The position numbers and the translations under genes were made by a program. Of a stretch of DNA of 64,000 bases, positions 55,759-64,000 are shown piece after piece (position 1 is the first letter of the stretch; each line of letters opens with the position of its first letter). The stretch is from UBA1672 sp963977495 (GTDB taxonomy: Bacteria > Pseudomonadota > Alphaproteobacteria > Micavibrionales > Micavibrionaceae). The notes beneath the pieces are model-generated. The model was given only the letters and a program-made list of their open reading frames with translations, was not told where the DNA came from and made no database searches. Where the stretch lies: the NCBI GenBank assembly GCA_963977495.1, contig CAXBOT010000001.1:1302001-1366000 (forward strand), read 5' to 3'.

Positions 55759-56223
55759 TGCAATCCGCGATTGTATAACTGTAGCACGACGCGGGGTTTG
55801 GCAATAACAAGAATGCGAAGTATTGAGGACAAAAGCCATTCTGGACGCTGTCTTAAGGTATAACAAAGGCTAAAAATTTCAGACAAAACAAAAATAGCAT
55901 TTTATAAAATGCGCTTTTGAGAGTATTATATGAATTGTGGGAGCAAGAAGCTGTTATCCGGTCTTAGACTGTTTTCACTGCTTTATTTTTGGATAGCGGA
56001 AATAAAGCCTCTCCCCACGCACATTGCACCATCAATGGCAACGCCCAAAATTAGAAAAAGTACATAAAATATGCAAAAAGCATAAAAAATTTATATTAAA
56101 AAACCCTTATATTCTGCGGTTTCCGCCATAAACCACTAAAAATTAACAAAAAAATTTCTTGTATTTTACGAAATACGATGGTATTTCTTAAGCATTGTTA
56201 TGAATGTGTGTGGGGGAGAGACA
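55759..56223. other. Gene-poor AT-rich region, mostly unassigned
   Basis: No convincing gene here. A 45-codon frame at 55930-56067 has no ribosome site and was not called. The stretch is AT-rich with A/T runs. A perfect 7-bp hairpin (56170-56176 with 56181-56187, GATG loop) lies 37 bases before the 31-residue gene and could be an operator or 5'-UTR element. A promoter for that gene should lie in the right half. Confidence 0.5.
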
Positions 56224-56319
56224 ATGTTGGAAACGATACTAATGTTAGTTTTAGCTCTGAACGGTGGTTTATTCATGGGAACGATTTTATATACGTACCA
56301 TATGAATAATAAAGACTAG
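56224..56319 (+). CDS. 31-residue membrane peptide
   Basis: ATG at 56224 follows GGGGGAGAGACA, a strong ribosome site, and runs 31 codons to TAG. The peptide is one hydrophobic helix (ETILMLVLALNGGLFMGTIL) with a polar YHMNNKD tail, so it should insert in the membrane. A rho-independent terminator lies 85 bases downstream, giving a self-contained small unit. No family is recognised. Confidence 0.55.
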   Translation: MLETILMLVLALNGGLFMGTILYTYHMNNKD

Positions 56320-56377
56320 AAACCATTGTATTTAAACAAAAAAATACATCAAAGGGCTTCTCTTCTAGAATACGGGG

Positions 56378-56416
56378 ATGAGTAACAATAACCAAGAACG
56401 AGAAGCCGCCGGATAA
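56378..56416 (+). CDS. Possible 12-residue leader-like peptide
   Basis: An ACGGGG site directly precedes an ATG that opens 12 codons (MSNNNQEREAAG), and its stop codon falls inside the loop of the terminator at 56405-56433. Such an arrangement recalls leader peptides, but no regulated plus-strand gene follows, so it may be chance. Confidence 0.25.
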   Translation: MSNNNQEREAAG

Positions 56417-56433
56417 TTACCGGCGGTTTTTTT
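56405..56433 (+). terminator. Strong rho-independent terminator with competing stem
   Basis: GCCGCCGG at 56405-56412 pairs with CCGGCGGT at 56420-56427, followed by seven T. An upstream element GGCTTCTC (56355-56362) can pair with GAGAAGCC (56400-56407), which shares three bases with the terminator's left arm. The unit upstream is the 31-residue gene. Confidence 0.85.
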
Positions 56434-56534
56434 ATGATAACACCACTTTCCATAATATCGTTATTTTGCATAAAAGTGCATTTTTTATGCAAAACACAAA
56501 ATCACTTCAATTACTCAGCAAAAATAAAAAAATG

Positions 56535-56912
56535 TCGAAGAAATCTATAAGCCGGGTTCTGTCCTTATCCGAAGATAAGGGATGACCATTCATCTTGGAA
56601 GTTTGTTACCAAACCTCTCATGCGACCTACCCGAACCGCGATACGGGACGTACCTGCCGAGCAAACGGCTTACGGTTCCTATTTGGTCTTGCTTCCGACG
56701 GGGTTTACCAAGCCAATCCTGTTACCAGTCTTGCGGTGCGCTCTTACCGCACCTTCTCACCTTTTCCATCTCGAAAGATGGTAGTCTACTTTTCTTCAGC
56801 ACTTGCCGTCAGGGTTTGCACCCTGCCCGGACGTTATCCGGCGTCGTTTTCCCGTGAAGCCCGGACTTTCCTCTATCACTTACGCAACAGCGGCCATCCG
56901 ATTCCTTCGACA
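56535..56912 (-). ncRNA. rnpB: RNase P RNA, bacterial type A
   Basis: About 378 bases on the minus strand. The 5' conserved block reads GAGGAAAGTCCGGGCT, and the 3' block ACAGAACCCGGCTTATAG; these form the P4 and terminal elements shared by all bacterial RNase P RNAs. The ends are set by a 12-bp P1 helix (56900-56911 with 56535-56546). A T-rich tract follows on the minus strand. It is the catalytic RNA that matures tRNA 5' ends. Confidence 0.95.
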
Positions 56913-56957
56913 CGGGCACAATGCGCATAACACCTCAATAAATCAACATTTTTCGAT

Positions 56958-57689
56958 TTAATCACGCATATCGGATGATAATTGTTTTTGCTGACGGATA
57001 AGGGATAATAAACGCGCGATTGTTTCCTCGCAGATTTCCCCCTGACGTCCGGTTTCGAATATGGCCGGATAATAATGACGGTGAAAAGCCGTAACCACAT
57101 CAATATAGGCCGTCATCGGGTTATAGCCCAACTTAACGAACAGCTTTTCTGCCTCAAAATCATTGCGCGCGACAACCACCGCTCTTTCGTGGTCCTCTTC
57201 AATCGTTTCAGGCCATAACCCCACACCATTTTGCGCCAGCCACTTCCAATTAAACAGCTCTCCGGGGTCTTGTTTGCGCTCAGGCGCGACGTCCGAATGC
57301 CCCAAAACATGTGTGATATCAAAGCGTTCCTGTAATCCCTGACACAGCTTTAAAACCGCGCCCATTTGCACATCAGGAAAAGGCCGATAACCAAACTCAT
57401 GCCCCGGATTGACAATCTCCACACCGATTGACACAGAATTTATATCCGCTTCATGATCCCAATAAGACACCCCCGCATGCCATGCGCGCCGATCCTCAGG
57501 CACGATGTCAAACACACTTCCGTCTTCGTCGATTAAATAATGTGCGCTGACCTTGCTTTCAGGATCGGAAAGGCGCTCCTTTGCGGCCTCCATTGTTTCC
57601 ATCCCCGTATAATGAAGCAAGATCATATAGGGGCTCACGCCTTTAGGGCGCGGCTCATGATTTAACATTTTTGAGCTCCAAAGAAACAT
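56958..57689 (-). CDS. N-acetylmuramoyl-L-alanine amidase, AmiD-like
   Basis: 243 residues of the Amidase_2 zinc fold: first zinc His in ILLHYTGM (H26), VSAHYLIDEDG, the RAWHAGVSYW segment, the EIVNPGHEFGYRPFPDVQM stretch and the second His and catalytic region in HVLGHSDVAPERKQDPGELF. A C-terminal domain of about 65 residues looks like a peptidoglycan-binding-type helix bundle (FVKLGYNP, AFHRHYYP). No clear signal peptide is seen, so a cytoplasmic muropeptide-recycling role (AmpD-like) is as likely as a periplasmic one. Confidence 0.9.
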   Translation of the reverse strand: MFLWSSKMLNHEPRPKGVSPYMILLHYTGMETMEAAKERLSDPESKVSAHYLIDEDGSVFDIVPEDRRAWHAGVSYWDHEADINSVSIGVEIVNPGHEFGYRPFPDVQMGAVLKLCQGLQERFDITHVLGHSDVAPERKQDPGELFNWKWLAQNGVGLWPETIEEDHERAVVVARNDFEAEKLFVKLGYNPMTAYIDVVTAFHRHYYPAIFETGRQGEICEETIARLLSLIRQQKQLSSDMRD

Positions 57690-57768
57690 TTTCGCAATTC
57701 CTTACGAATGTTATTATACGATCATATGTATAAACACAGTAAAACTTAAAGACACGGAAGAAACAATT

Positions 57769-58428
57769 ATGCGAATTCTATCTTTGATTATACTCCTAAC
57801 AGGCCTTGTTACTCTAGCGTTTTTTTCGCTTAACGGCTCGACTTATGCGGTAGAAAGCACACTGGAAGCCAAAAGCCACGATATCATGCCCAATAAACCC
57901 GAGGAATATCCTGTTGCAATCGTTGCTGGGGGCTGTTTTTGGTGTGTAGAGAGTGAATTTCGTGCATTGGACGGTGTTTTATTCACCCGCTCCGGTTATA
58001 CGGGGGGTAAAACGTCAAACCCAACCTATGAAGAGGTCAGCACCGGTAAAACAGGACACGCCGAAGCCGTGGAGATAACCTATGATCCCAAGAAAATAAG
58101 CTACAGCCAGCTTATTGAGTTTTTCTTAGCCAAAGCGCATGACCCGACACAACTGAACCATCAGGGCGTGGATAAGGGCACGCAATACCGTTCCGCCATC
58201 TTCTACAGCAATGACAACGAAAAACAAATTGCGGAAGAACTGATCGCTAAAATTGACGCGCAGCACCTATACCAAAACAAAATCGTGACCCAAGTCAGCC
58301 CGATGGCAACATTCTGGCAAGCTGAGGATTACCATCAGCAATATTACGAAAAATATGAAGAAAAAACCGGCGATATGCACCCGCGCCTTTTCTTTAAGAA
58401 AAAACTCAAACTGCTTAAAGGGGGATAA
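57769..58428 (+). CDS. msrA: Peptide methionine sulfoxide reductase A
   Basis: 219 residues. An N-terminal hydrophobic stretch (about 3-28) acts as a signal peptide or anchor, so the enzyme works in the periplasm. The catalytic motif is GGCFWCVE (C56); GYTGGKTSNPTYEEVSTGKT, HAEAVEITYDP and the HDPTQLNHQGVDKGTQYRSA segment complete the family. It reduces methionine-S-sulfoxide in oxidised proteins. Confidence 0.96.
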   Translation: MRILSLIILLTGLVTLAFFSLNGSTYAVESTLEAKSHDIMPNKPEEYPVAIVAGGCFWCVESEFRALDGVLFTRSGYTGGKTSNPTYEEVSTGKTGHAEAVEITYDPKKISYSQLIEFFLAKAHDPTQLNHQGVDKGTQYRSAIFYSNDNEKQIAEELIAKIDAQHLYQNKIVTQVSPMATFWQAEDYHQQYYEKYEEKTGDMHPRLFFKKKLKLLKGG

Positions 58429-58555
58429 AACCCTCTTTGCGATGCACGCCGCGCAAGACAATCCGATATGTAAAAGCAATTTTAAACACAACCAGATGTT
58501 ATAGCCCTTTGATATTTTATGGATTTTTTTGGTTTCCGTGACTATTATATGCACT

Positions 58556-59971
58556 ATGAATACGCATGACTTGCACATATTCCAAGATTGGCTCGGTGAT
58601 AAGGGCGTTATCACAGAGCGACGCGCATGCGAACCTTATGAACAAGGATGGCGCGGCGACGCCGGAAAAGCAGCCGCCATTTTGCGCCCGCGCACAACGG
58701 AAGACGTATCAAGGATAATATCCTATTGCGCGCGCCGTAAAATCCACATCATCCCGCAATCGGGAAATACAGGGCTGGTAGCGGCCTCCTCCCCCGATGC
58801 CAGCGGCACACAAGTCATTTTAAGCTTTGAACGCATGAACGAAATTCACGCTATCGACCTGATCAACAGATCAGTACATGTCGGCGCGGGCGTGCGCCTG
58901 TCGGCGCTCAACACCCTCTTGGCGCAAGATGATGTGTACTTCCCGATTGATCTCAGCGCAGATCCTTGCATCGGCGGTATGATTGCAACCAACACAGGCG
59001 GCTCACGATTTTTAAAATATCGCGGCGTCCGTGAACATGTTCTGGGCGTGAAGGCCGTCCTCGCCGATCGAAACGGCACGATTATTGATGCGCTCATTCC
59101 TTTGCACAAAAACAACACAGGGCTGGATATCAAACAGTTCTTCATCGGCACAGGGGGCATGTTCGGCGTTGTAACAGAAGCCATCCTCTTGCTTTCCCCT
59201 CAACCGAAACAAAGTGCGACCGCTCTTCTTATTCCGCGTCAAAAAAATGATATCAACGCCATACTGACAAGCCTTGAGCAAAAATGCGGAGTCTATCTCA
59301 GCGCGTTTGAAGGCATGTCAGGCAATGCGATGAAGGCCACCCTCTCGCACACGCCGTCCTTAACCTCCCCCTTCGGACAAGACGACATTCCCGATTACGC
59401 CATATTGCTGGAGATCAGCCGCGACTGGCCGGAACGTACAGGCGAGCAAAGCCTGAATGATGTTTTAGAGAATATCCTATCCGAAATATGGGAAGACAGC
59501 AGGACACCGCTGGATGATGCCCTGATCGGCGCGCCCGAAAAATTATGGGCATTGCGCCATGCTTTATCCGAAGGTGTACAAAAATCAGGCCGTTTATTTG
59601 CCTTTGATATTTCCTTTAAACGCGGGGATGTCATGGCTTTTATACAATATATGGAAGACGCGCTCGCCGATAAATATCCTGAGCTCACCATTTGCGACTT
59701 TGGGCATATTGGTGACGGCGCGGTGCATTTTAATCTGGTGCTGGAGAAAAGCAGCCGAGAATCAAAGAAAGACACATACGAACAAGATTTGCGCGCATGG
59801 GTCATGGATATTGTCGTCACCAAATACAAAGGCAGTTTTAGCGCCGAACACGGGCTTGGGCGCAAAAATCAGACCTTTTACGATCTTTACACAAATGCAG
59901 AAATCAAAGCCATCACCCGCACCATCAAAGGGGCGATTGCTCCGATTGAAATGGGCGCGGTAAAAGTGTAA
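58556..59971 (+). CDS. FAD-linked oxidase, D-2-hydroxyacid type
   Basis: 471 residues from the ATG at 58556; a TTG nine codons earlier has no better site. The N-terminal FAD-binding PCMH domain has ILRPRTTEDVSRIISYCARR, IPQSGNTGLVAASSPD and DPCIGGMIATNTGG; the C-terminal domain ends with the GHIGDGAVHFN and FSAEHGLGRKN motifs. This is the D-lactate/D-2-hydroxyglutarate dehydrogenase group. Exact substrate cannot be set. Confidence 0.9.
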   Translation: MNTHDLHIFQDWLGDKGVITERRACEPYEQGWRGDAGKAAAILRPRTTEDVSRIISYCARRKIHIIPQSGNTGLVAASSPDASGTQVILSFERMNEIHAIDLINRSVHVGAGVRLSALNTLLAQDDVYFPIDLSADPCIGGMIATNTGGSRFLKYRGVREHVLGVKAVLADRNGTIIDALIPLHKNNTGLDIKQFFIGTGGMFGVVTEAILLLSPQPKQSATALLIPRQKNDINAILTSLEQKCGVYLSAFEGMSGNAMKATLSHTPSLTSPFGQDDIPDYAILLEISRDWPERTGEQSLNDVLENILSEIWEDSRTPLDDALIGAPEKLWALRHALSEGVQKSGRLFAFDISFKRGDVMAFIQYMEDALADKYPELTICDFGHIGDGAVHFNLVLEKSSRESKKDTYEQDLRAWVMDIVVTKYKGSFSAEHGLGRKNQTFYDLYTNAEIKAITRTIKGAIAPIEMGAVKV

Positions 59972-59979
59972 TCAAAGCC

Positions 59980-60960
59980 ATGGCATTTTCATTAGGTTCT
60001 ATACATATCGATAATCCGGTTTTTCTGGCGCCCATGTCAGGCATCACCGACCTGCCCTTTCGCCGCCTTGTTCAATCATACGGGGCAGGCTTAGTGTTTT
60101 CCGAAATGATCGCCAGCCGTGAGGTGATACAGGAAACCAGCCGATCCATGCGGATGAACGAAAATTACGCCGAAGAATTTCCAATGGCGGTACAACTGGC
60201 CGGATGCGATCCCGATATCATGGCAGAGGCCGCCAGAATGAATGTTGATCGCGGCGCAGCGATTATTGATATCAATTTTGGCTGCCCCGTGAAAAAGGTG
60301 GTCAAGAAAATGGCTGGCTCTGCACTGATGCAAGACGAAGACCTCGCCACAGAAATTATGGCTGCTACAGTTAAGGCCGTTAACGTGCCTGTAACCGTCA
60401 AAATGCGTCTGGGGTGGAGCAACGACAACCACAACGCCCCGTCTTTGGCGAAAAAAGCGCAAGATGTCGGCATACAAATGGTAACAGTGCATGGACGCAC
60501 GCGCGAACAACGCTATACCGGAAGCGCTGATTGGCGCGCCATTCAGGCCGTCAAACACGCCATTCAAATCCCCCTCATCGTCAATGGCGATATCTTAACC
60601 CCCGAGGACGCGGTGCGCGCATTAGGCGAATCTGGCGCAGATGGCGTGATGATCGGGCGCGGCTGTCAGGGGAAACCTTGGTTGCTCAAGCAGGTTATAG
60701 AATATATGCGCGGTGGTCACATCGGCGCAGAGCCGGATAACGCAGAAAAGCTCAAGCTGATTTTACAGCATTACGACCATATTCTGGATTATTACGGAGA
60801 GCGCAAAGGCGTCCCCCTCGCGCGCAAACATCTGGCATGGTATTGCACAGGATTTGACGGCGCCGCCGCGTTTCGGGCAGACATCAATGCCTTGCGTGAC
60901 CCTGATAAGGTGCGCACGAAACTAACCGATTTCTTTGCGCCCCATTGTCAGGCGGCTTAA
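59980..60960 (+). CDS. dusB: tRNA-dihydrouridine synthase B
   Basis: 326 residues, an FMN enzyme that reduces uridines in the tRNA D-loop region. Motifs: NPVFLAPMSGITDLPFRRL, DINFGCPVKKVVKKMAGSAL (catalytic C102), VTVHGRTREQRYTGSADW and GADGVMIGRGCQGKPWL. It starts eight bases after the oxidase gene and its stop overlaps that of slyX by four bases on the other strand. Confidence 0.96.
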   Translation: MAFSLGSIHIDNPVFLAPMSGITDLPFRRLVQSYGAGLVFSEMIASREVIQETSRSMRMNENYAEEFPMAVQLAGCDPDIMAEAARMNVDRGAAIIDINFGCPVKKVVKKMAGSALMQDEDLATEIMAATVKAVNVPVTVKMRLGWSNDNHNAPSLAKKAQDVGIQMVTVHGRTREQRYTGSADWRAIQAVKHAIQIPLIVNGDILTPEDAVRALGESGADGVMIGRGCQGKPWLLKQVIEYMRGGHIGAEPDNAEKLKLILQHYDHILDYYGERKGVPLARKHLAWYCTGFDGAAAFRADINALRDPDKVRTKLTDFFAPHCQAA

Positions 60961-61187
60961 TAATGTGGGGGTTTATCGCGGGCAGCTTGTTCAATGCCAC
61001 TTAGGGCTTTGCCGCCATCATCCGCATCATGACCGAGTTGATCAATTTTATCTATCGCCCGTGAAAGCTTACGCTTCAGCGTTTCAATCTCTTTCCATTG
61101 ATCGGTGATAACCGCGCTCATTTCCATGAGTTGTTGGTCATGATGCGCAAGGGTCGTTTCGATCTCTATCAACTTATTTTCTGTCAT
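60957..61187 (-). CDS. slyX: SlyX family protein
   Basis: 76 residues from the ATG at 61187, giving the SlyX opening with LIEIETTLAHHDQQLMEMS; the frame upstream to 61223 adds 12 residues with no family support. The protein is one coiled coil (LKRKLSRAIDKIDQLG) with a short polar tail ending in DKPPHY, the family's usual PPHY end. Role unknown, often near peptidyl-prolyl isomerase slyD in other bacteria, but not here. Confidence 0.85.
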   Translation of the reverse strand: MTENKLIEIETTLAHHDQQLMEMSAVITDQWKEIETLKRKLSRAIDKIDQLGHDADDGGKALSGIEQAARDKPPHY

Positions 61188-61276
61188 AAGGGTAGCTCTT
61201 ATCACAAAATCGGCGTTTACCACTAGAAGTTTGGCACAAAAAGCATAAAATGCGCGTCAGAAAAGGATATTCACTT

Positions 61277-61819
61277 ATGCAAAAAATGCTCATCATCTTA
61301 GTCACCGCCCTGATTGGGTTCGGCGTTGCCTATTGGGATATCATTGCCCCGCCCTCTGGCGAGCGTTTAGCCGTCAGCGCAGAGCGTACCCCCGCGCCAG
61401 ATTTCACCTTCACCGATTTAAACGGAAATGCGCATAGATTGAGCGACTTCAAGGGGAAAACCGTCCTCATCAATGTCTGGGCGACGTGGTGTCCGCCCTG
61501 CGTCTATGAAATCCCGCAATTAACCGAATTAGCACGCCGCAACGCCGATCACATGACCCTCATCGCCCTATCCGTTGATGACGCGCTTGGTGATATAACA
61601 ACATTCCTTGATCGCCTGCCAAGCGATGTGCGTGCAAACATCGCCGCAGACAACATCCTGTTCGTTCATGATGCTGACAAGGCCATTTCAAAAGGCATGC
61701 TGGATATTACCATGTACCCTGAAACGTTGGTCGTTGATAAAGACGGGAATATCCAAACAAAGATCACAGGGGTGGATGACTGGCTTGGCGCTGAAATCGC
61801 GGCCATGATTAGGGATTAA
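61277..61819 (+). CDS. TlpA/ResA-like membrane-anchored thioredoxin
   Basis: 180 residues from the ATG at 61277 (AGGA ten bases before). A helix at about 3-20 is a signal or anchor, then a thioredoxin fold with FTDLNGNAHRLSDFKGKTVL and the active site WCPPC at 71-75. The cis-Pro lies in TMYPETLVVD. It should reduce disulfides in the periplasm, for example in cytochrome c maturation or with MsrA nearby. Confidence 0.92.
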   Translation: MQKMLIILVTALIGFGVAYWDIIAPPSGERLAVSAERTPAPDFTFTDLNGNAHRLSDFKGKTVLINVWATWCPPCVYEIPQLTELARRNADHMTLIALSVDDALGDITTFLDRLPSDVRANIAADNILFVHDADKAISKGMLDITMYPETLVVDKDGNIQTKITGVDDWLGAEIAAMIRD

Positions 61820-61833
61820 CCAAAGACAGGGAA

Positions 61834-63648
61834 TTATTTATCTTCCTGCTGCCTGCGCCACATTTGTGCGTAAACACCATCGGCCTTCAAGAGATCTTGG
61901 TGCGTGCCGCGCTCCATCACCTTACCATTATCGAGCACCAGAATTTCGTCGGCGGACACAACGGTTGATAAACGATGCGCGATCACCAATGTGGTGCGCC
62001 CTTTTGATACGTCTTTGAGGCTTTTTAGAATATCTTGCTCTGTCTCGGAATCCAGCGCGGAAGTTGCCTCATCAAACAACAGAACGGGCGTGTTTTTCAA
62101 AATCGTACGGGCGATTGCGACGCGCTGTTTCTCACCACCAGAGAGTTTTAACCCGCGCTCACCCACAATTGAATCATAACCACCTGTGAGTTTCTCGATA
62201 AAGCCGTCAATGCTCGACATTTTAGCTGCTTTTAGAATTTCTTCCTCGGTTGCAGAGGGACGACCATAGGCGATGTTATAGCGGATCGTATCGTTAAACA
62301 GCACCGTATCTTGCGGCACAATACCAATCGCCGCGCGCAATGATTCCTGCGTAATATCGCGGACATCCTGACCATCAATACGGATTGCACCTTCATCAAC
62401 ATCATAAAAACGGAAAATCAAACGACTGATTGTTGACTTGCCCGCGCCGCTTGGCCCGACAATCGCAACAGTCTTTCCAGCCTCAACCTTAAAGGAAAGG
62501 CCGTGCAAAATACCGCGTTTACCATCATAGCCAAAATGCACATTATCAAACTCCACAGAACCGTCATGCACTGACAAAGCCTTCGCATCATCCTTATCTG
62601 TGATTTCACGATCAACCTCAAGCATCGCAAACATATCTTCCATATCGGTGAGCGATTGCCTGATCTGACGGTACACAAAGCCGAGGAAGTTAAGCGGCAT
62701 ATAAAGCTGCATCAGGTAAACGACGACCAGAACGAAATCCCCTACGCTCATACTGCCATCAGCAACGCCGCGCGCCGCCATATACATGACCGCAACCAAA
62801 CCGATCGCGATAATTGATGATTGCCCGATATTCACCACCGACAAACTGCGCAGTGATTTGATGGCGGCCTTTTCATAGGACGCCAAAGACAAATCGTAAC
62901 GCGCCGCTTCGTGCTTTTCATTACCGAAATATTTGACGGTTTCGTAATTCAAAAGACTATCAACCGCCTTGGTATTGGCTTCGGTGTCTTTATCGTTCAT
63001 TTGCTTTCTGAACTTCAAGCGCCATTCCGTCGTGACCAGCGTATAGACCACATAGGAAACGATGGTCACAAAGGTCACAATCGCAAACCAGACATTAAAC
63101 AAATACCAAAGAACCGCACAGACCAGAAGAATCTCGATCAATGTCGGAATGATATTAAACAGCATAAAGGTCATCAGGAATTCAATTCCCTTAACGCCGC
63201 GTTCTATAACGCGGCTAAGGCCGCCTGTTTGCCGCTGCATATGAAAACGCATCGAAAGCGCATGAATATGGGTGAAGGTTTCAATCGCAACTTTGCGCAT
63301 CGCCCCTTGCGTCACGCTGACGAAGACCGCCTCGCGGATTTCGGCGAAAACAACCGTCATGACGCGGGCAAGACCATAAGCAAAAAGCAAGCCCATCGGC
63401 ACAACAAAAAGCGCTGTCTGGGCGTCTGCATGCTCCAGAACTTTTGCCCCCTCGGTCATAAGGTCAATGATCTGTTTATAGATCAAAGGCATATAAACAT
63501 TGGTCACCTTGGCCAGCACAAGGCATATCATCGCAAACACCACGCGCACACGCGTTCCCATGGCATCGGCAGGCCACAGATACGGCAAAAGTGTTTTCAA
63601 TGTCTGAAATTGTGAGTAGTTTTGATCTGTGCGCTTTTGTTTATTCAT
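61834..63648 (-). CDS. Atm1-type ABC exporter
   Basis: 604 residues from the ATG at 63648. Six membrane helices to about residue 330, including KVTNVYMPLIYKQIIDLM, RVIERGVKGIEFLM and TEANTKAVDSLLNYETVKYF, which mark the Atm1/HMT1 group. The ATPase has GPSGAGKSTISR, LSGGEKQRVAIARTIL and LLFDEATSALDSE. Relatives export glutathione-linked sulfur or metal compounds from the cytoplasm. It works as a homodimer. The Atm1-like assignment is good; the substrate is inference. Confidence 0.93.
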   Translation of the reverse strand: MNKQKRTDQNYSQFQTLKTLLPYLWPADAMGTRVRVVFAMICLVLAKVTNVYMPLIYKQIIDLMTEGAKVLEHADAQTALFVVPMGLLFAYGLARVMTVVFAEIREAVFVSVTQGAMRKVAIETFTHIHALSMRFHMQRQTGGLSRVIERGVKGIEFLMTFMLFNIIPTLIEILLVCAVLWYLFNVWFAIVTFVTIVSYVVYTLVTTEWRLKFRKQMNDKDTEANTKAVDSLLNYETVKYFGNEKHEAARYDLSLASYEKAAIKSLRSLSVVNIGQSSIIAIGLVAVMYMAARGVADGSMSVGDFVLVVVYLMQLYMPLNFLGFVYRQIRQSLTDMEDMFAMLEVDREITDKDDAKALSVHDGSVEFDNVHFGYDGKRGILHGLSFKVEAGKTVAIVGPSGAGKSTISRLIFRFYDVDEGAIRIDGQDVRDITQESLRAAIGIVPQDTVLFNDTIRYNIAYGRPSATEEEILKAAKMSSIDGFIEKLTGGYDSIVGERGLKLSGGEKQRVAIARTILKNTPVLLFDEATSALDSETEQDILKSLKDVSKGRTTLVIAHRLSTVVSADEILVLDNGKVMERGTHQDLLKADGVYAQMWRRQQEDK

Positions 63649-63720
63649 GCAAATGTGATAGCACATAAAAAACAAAACGACACCCAGACATTTGCCATTA
63701 TTAACCTAAAAGTAGAGAAA

Positions 63721-64000
63721 ATGACGACACTTACAATTTACGGCATCAAGAATTGCGACACGATGAAAAAAGCCTTCAAGTGGCTGGAGGCACACAACAT
63801 TGCCTATGAATTTCACGACTATAAAAAGCAAGGCATTGATGAGAACGCGTTATCTCAAGCGATTGAGCGTTACGGCTGGGACAGCGTGATCAATAAACGC
63901 GGCACGACATGGCGCAAACTGCCCGATAATGTCAAAAGCACGATGGATCAGCAAAGCGCCCTTATCCATGCCGCCGAAAATCCGTCCTTAATAAAGCGCC
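63721..64000 (+). CDS. ArsC/Spx-like protein, YffB group (partial)
   Basis: The first 93 residues before the window ends. TIYGIKNCDTMKKAFKWLE carries the single Cys of the ArsC/Spx/MgsR family, followed by YEFHDYKKQGID and INKRGTTWRKLPD, the YffB-type pattern. A thioredoxin fold of unknown substrate, annotated elsewhere as arsenate-reductase-like. The C-terminus lies outside the window. Confidence 0.85.
   Translation, partial: MTTLTIYGIKNCDTMKKAFKWLEAHNIAYEFHDYKKQGIDENALSQAIERYGWDSVINKRGTTWRKLPDNVKSTMDQQSALIHAAENPSLIKR

Noticed and set aside
55930..56067. A 45-codon plus-strand frame in the gene-poor region
   Set aside because: No ribosome site and no recognisable protein pattern; AT-rich background can give such frames.
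55970..56100. Minus-strand hydrophobic frame reading LILGVAIDGAMCVGRGFISA
   Set aside because: It looks protein-like but has no ATG or ribosome site and only about 35 codons; at best a gene remnant.
56582..56930. Two long plus-strand frames of 91 and 111 codons
   Set aside because: They lie antisense to RNase P RNA, whose conserved blocks explain the sequence.

Overview
The window looks like a chromosomal segment from an alphaproteobacterium of moderate-to-low GC. The sequence shows a complete dcw (division and cell wall) cluster in proteobacterial order, a meso-diaminopimelate type MurE, a split three-subunit PntAA/PntAB/PntB transhydrogenase, an F1-ATPase zeta (DUF1476) inhibitor, a BolA/monothiol-glutaredoxin pair, and a helix-turn-helix domain of the alphaproteobacterial S24/LexA-like type. 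Gene content is compatible with Rhodospirillales- or Micavibrio-like lineages, but genus cannot be set from the sequence alone.

Layout. (1) 1-3.7 kb: tail of an unknown gene, a terminator, then a minus-strand phage-derived block with a T7-like portal, a scaffold-like protein and three small unknown proteins, and no capsid gene beside it. (2) 3.8-8 kb: an HTH-orotate phosphoribosyltransferase fusion with NAD kinase, a stand-alone receiver protein, purC, ATPase inhibitor zeta, BolA and Grx4. (3) 8-14 kb: the rod-shape cluster mreB-mreC-mreD-mrdA-rodA, then rpmJ. (4) 14-22.5 kb: a cNMP-binding/EAL phosphodiesterase convergent with a type I secretion operon (TolC, ABC, HlyD) that ends in a CHASE2 adenylate cyclase. 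(5) 22.6-27.8 kb: the transhydrogenase operon with an extra secreted protein inside it, an alpha/beta hydrolase and a small conserved-looking gene. (6) 27.8-55.6 kb: the main minus-strand block, read mraZ-rsmH-ftsL-ftsI-murE-unknown-mraY-murD-ftsW-murG-murC-murB, a plus-strand three-gene interruption, then ddl-ftsQ-ftsA-ftsZ-lpxC-small gene-bamD-recN-ligA. (7) 55.6-57 kb: a gene-poor kilobase with a phased TGG repeat array, a 31-codon membrane-peptide gene and terminator, and RNase P RNA. (8) 57-64 kb: AmiD-like amidase, msrA, an FAD oxidase, dusB, slyX, a TlpA-like thioredoxin, an Atm1-type ABC exporter and the start of an ArsC/Spx-like protein.

How the genes work together. Most of the window builds and divides the envelope: Mur enzymes, MraY, MurG and Ddl make lipid II; RodA/PBP2 with MreBCD and FtsW/PBP3 with FtsQLAZ use it in elongation and division; LpxC and BamD add lipid A and outer-membrane proteins. 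The most unusual points are the absence of a normal murF between murE and mraY (an unknown 153-residue gene sits there), a membrane-anchored MurF-like ligase without the usual UDP-substrate N-domain translationally coupled to a hydrolase beside ddl, the HTH-OPRT fusion, a possible cAMP to c-di-GMP relay beside a type I secretion operon, a duplicated N-terminal segment in LigA, and a 10-bp-phased TGG array upstream of mraZ.
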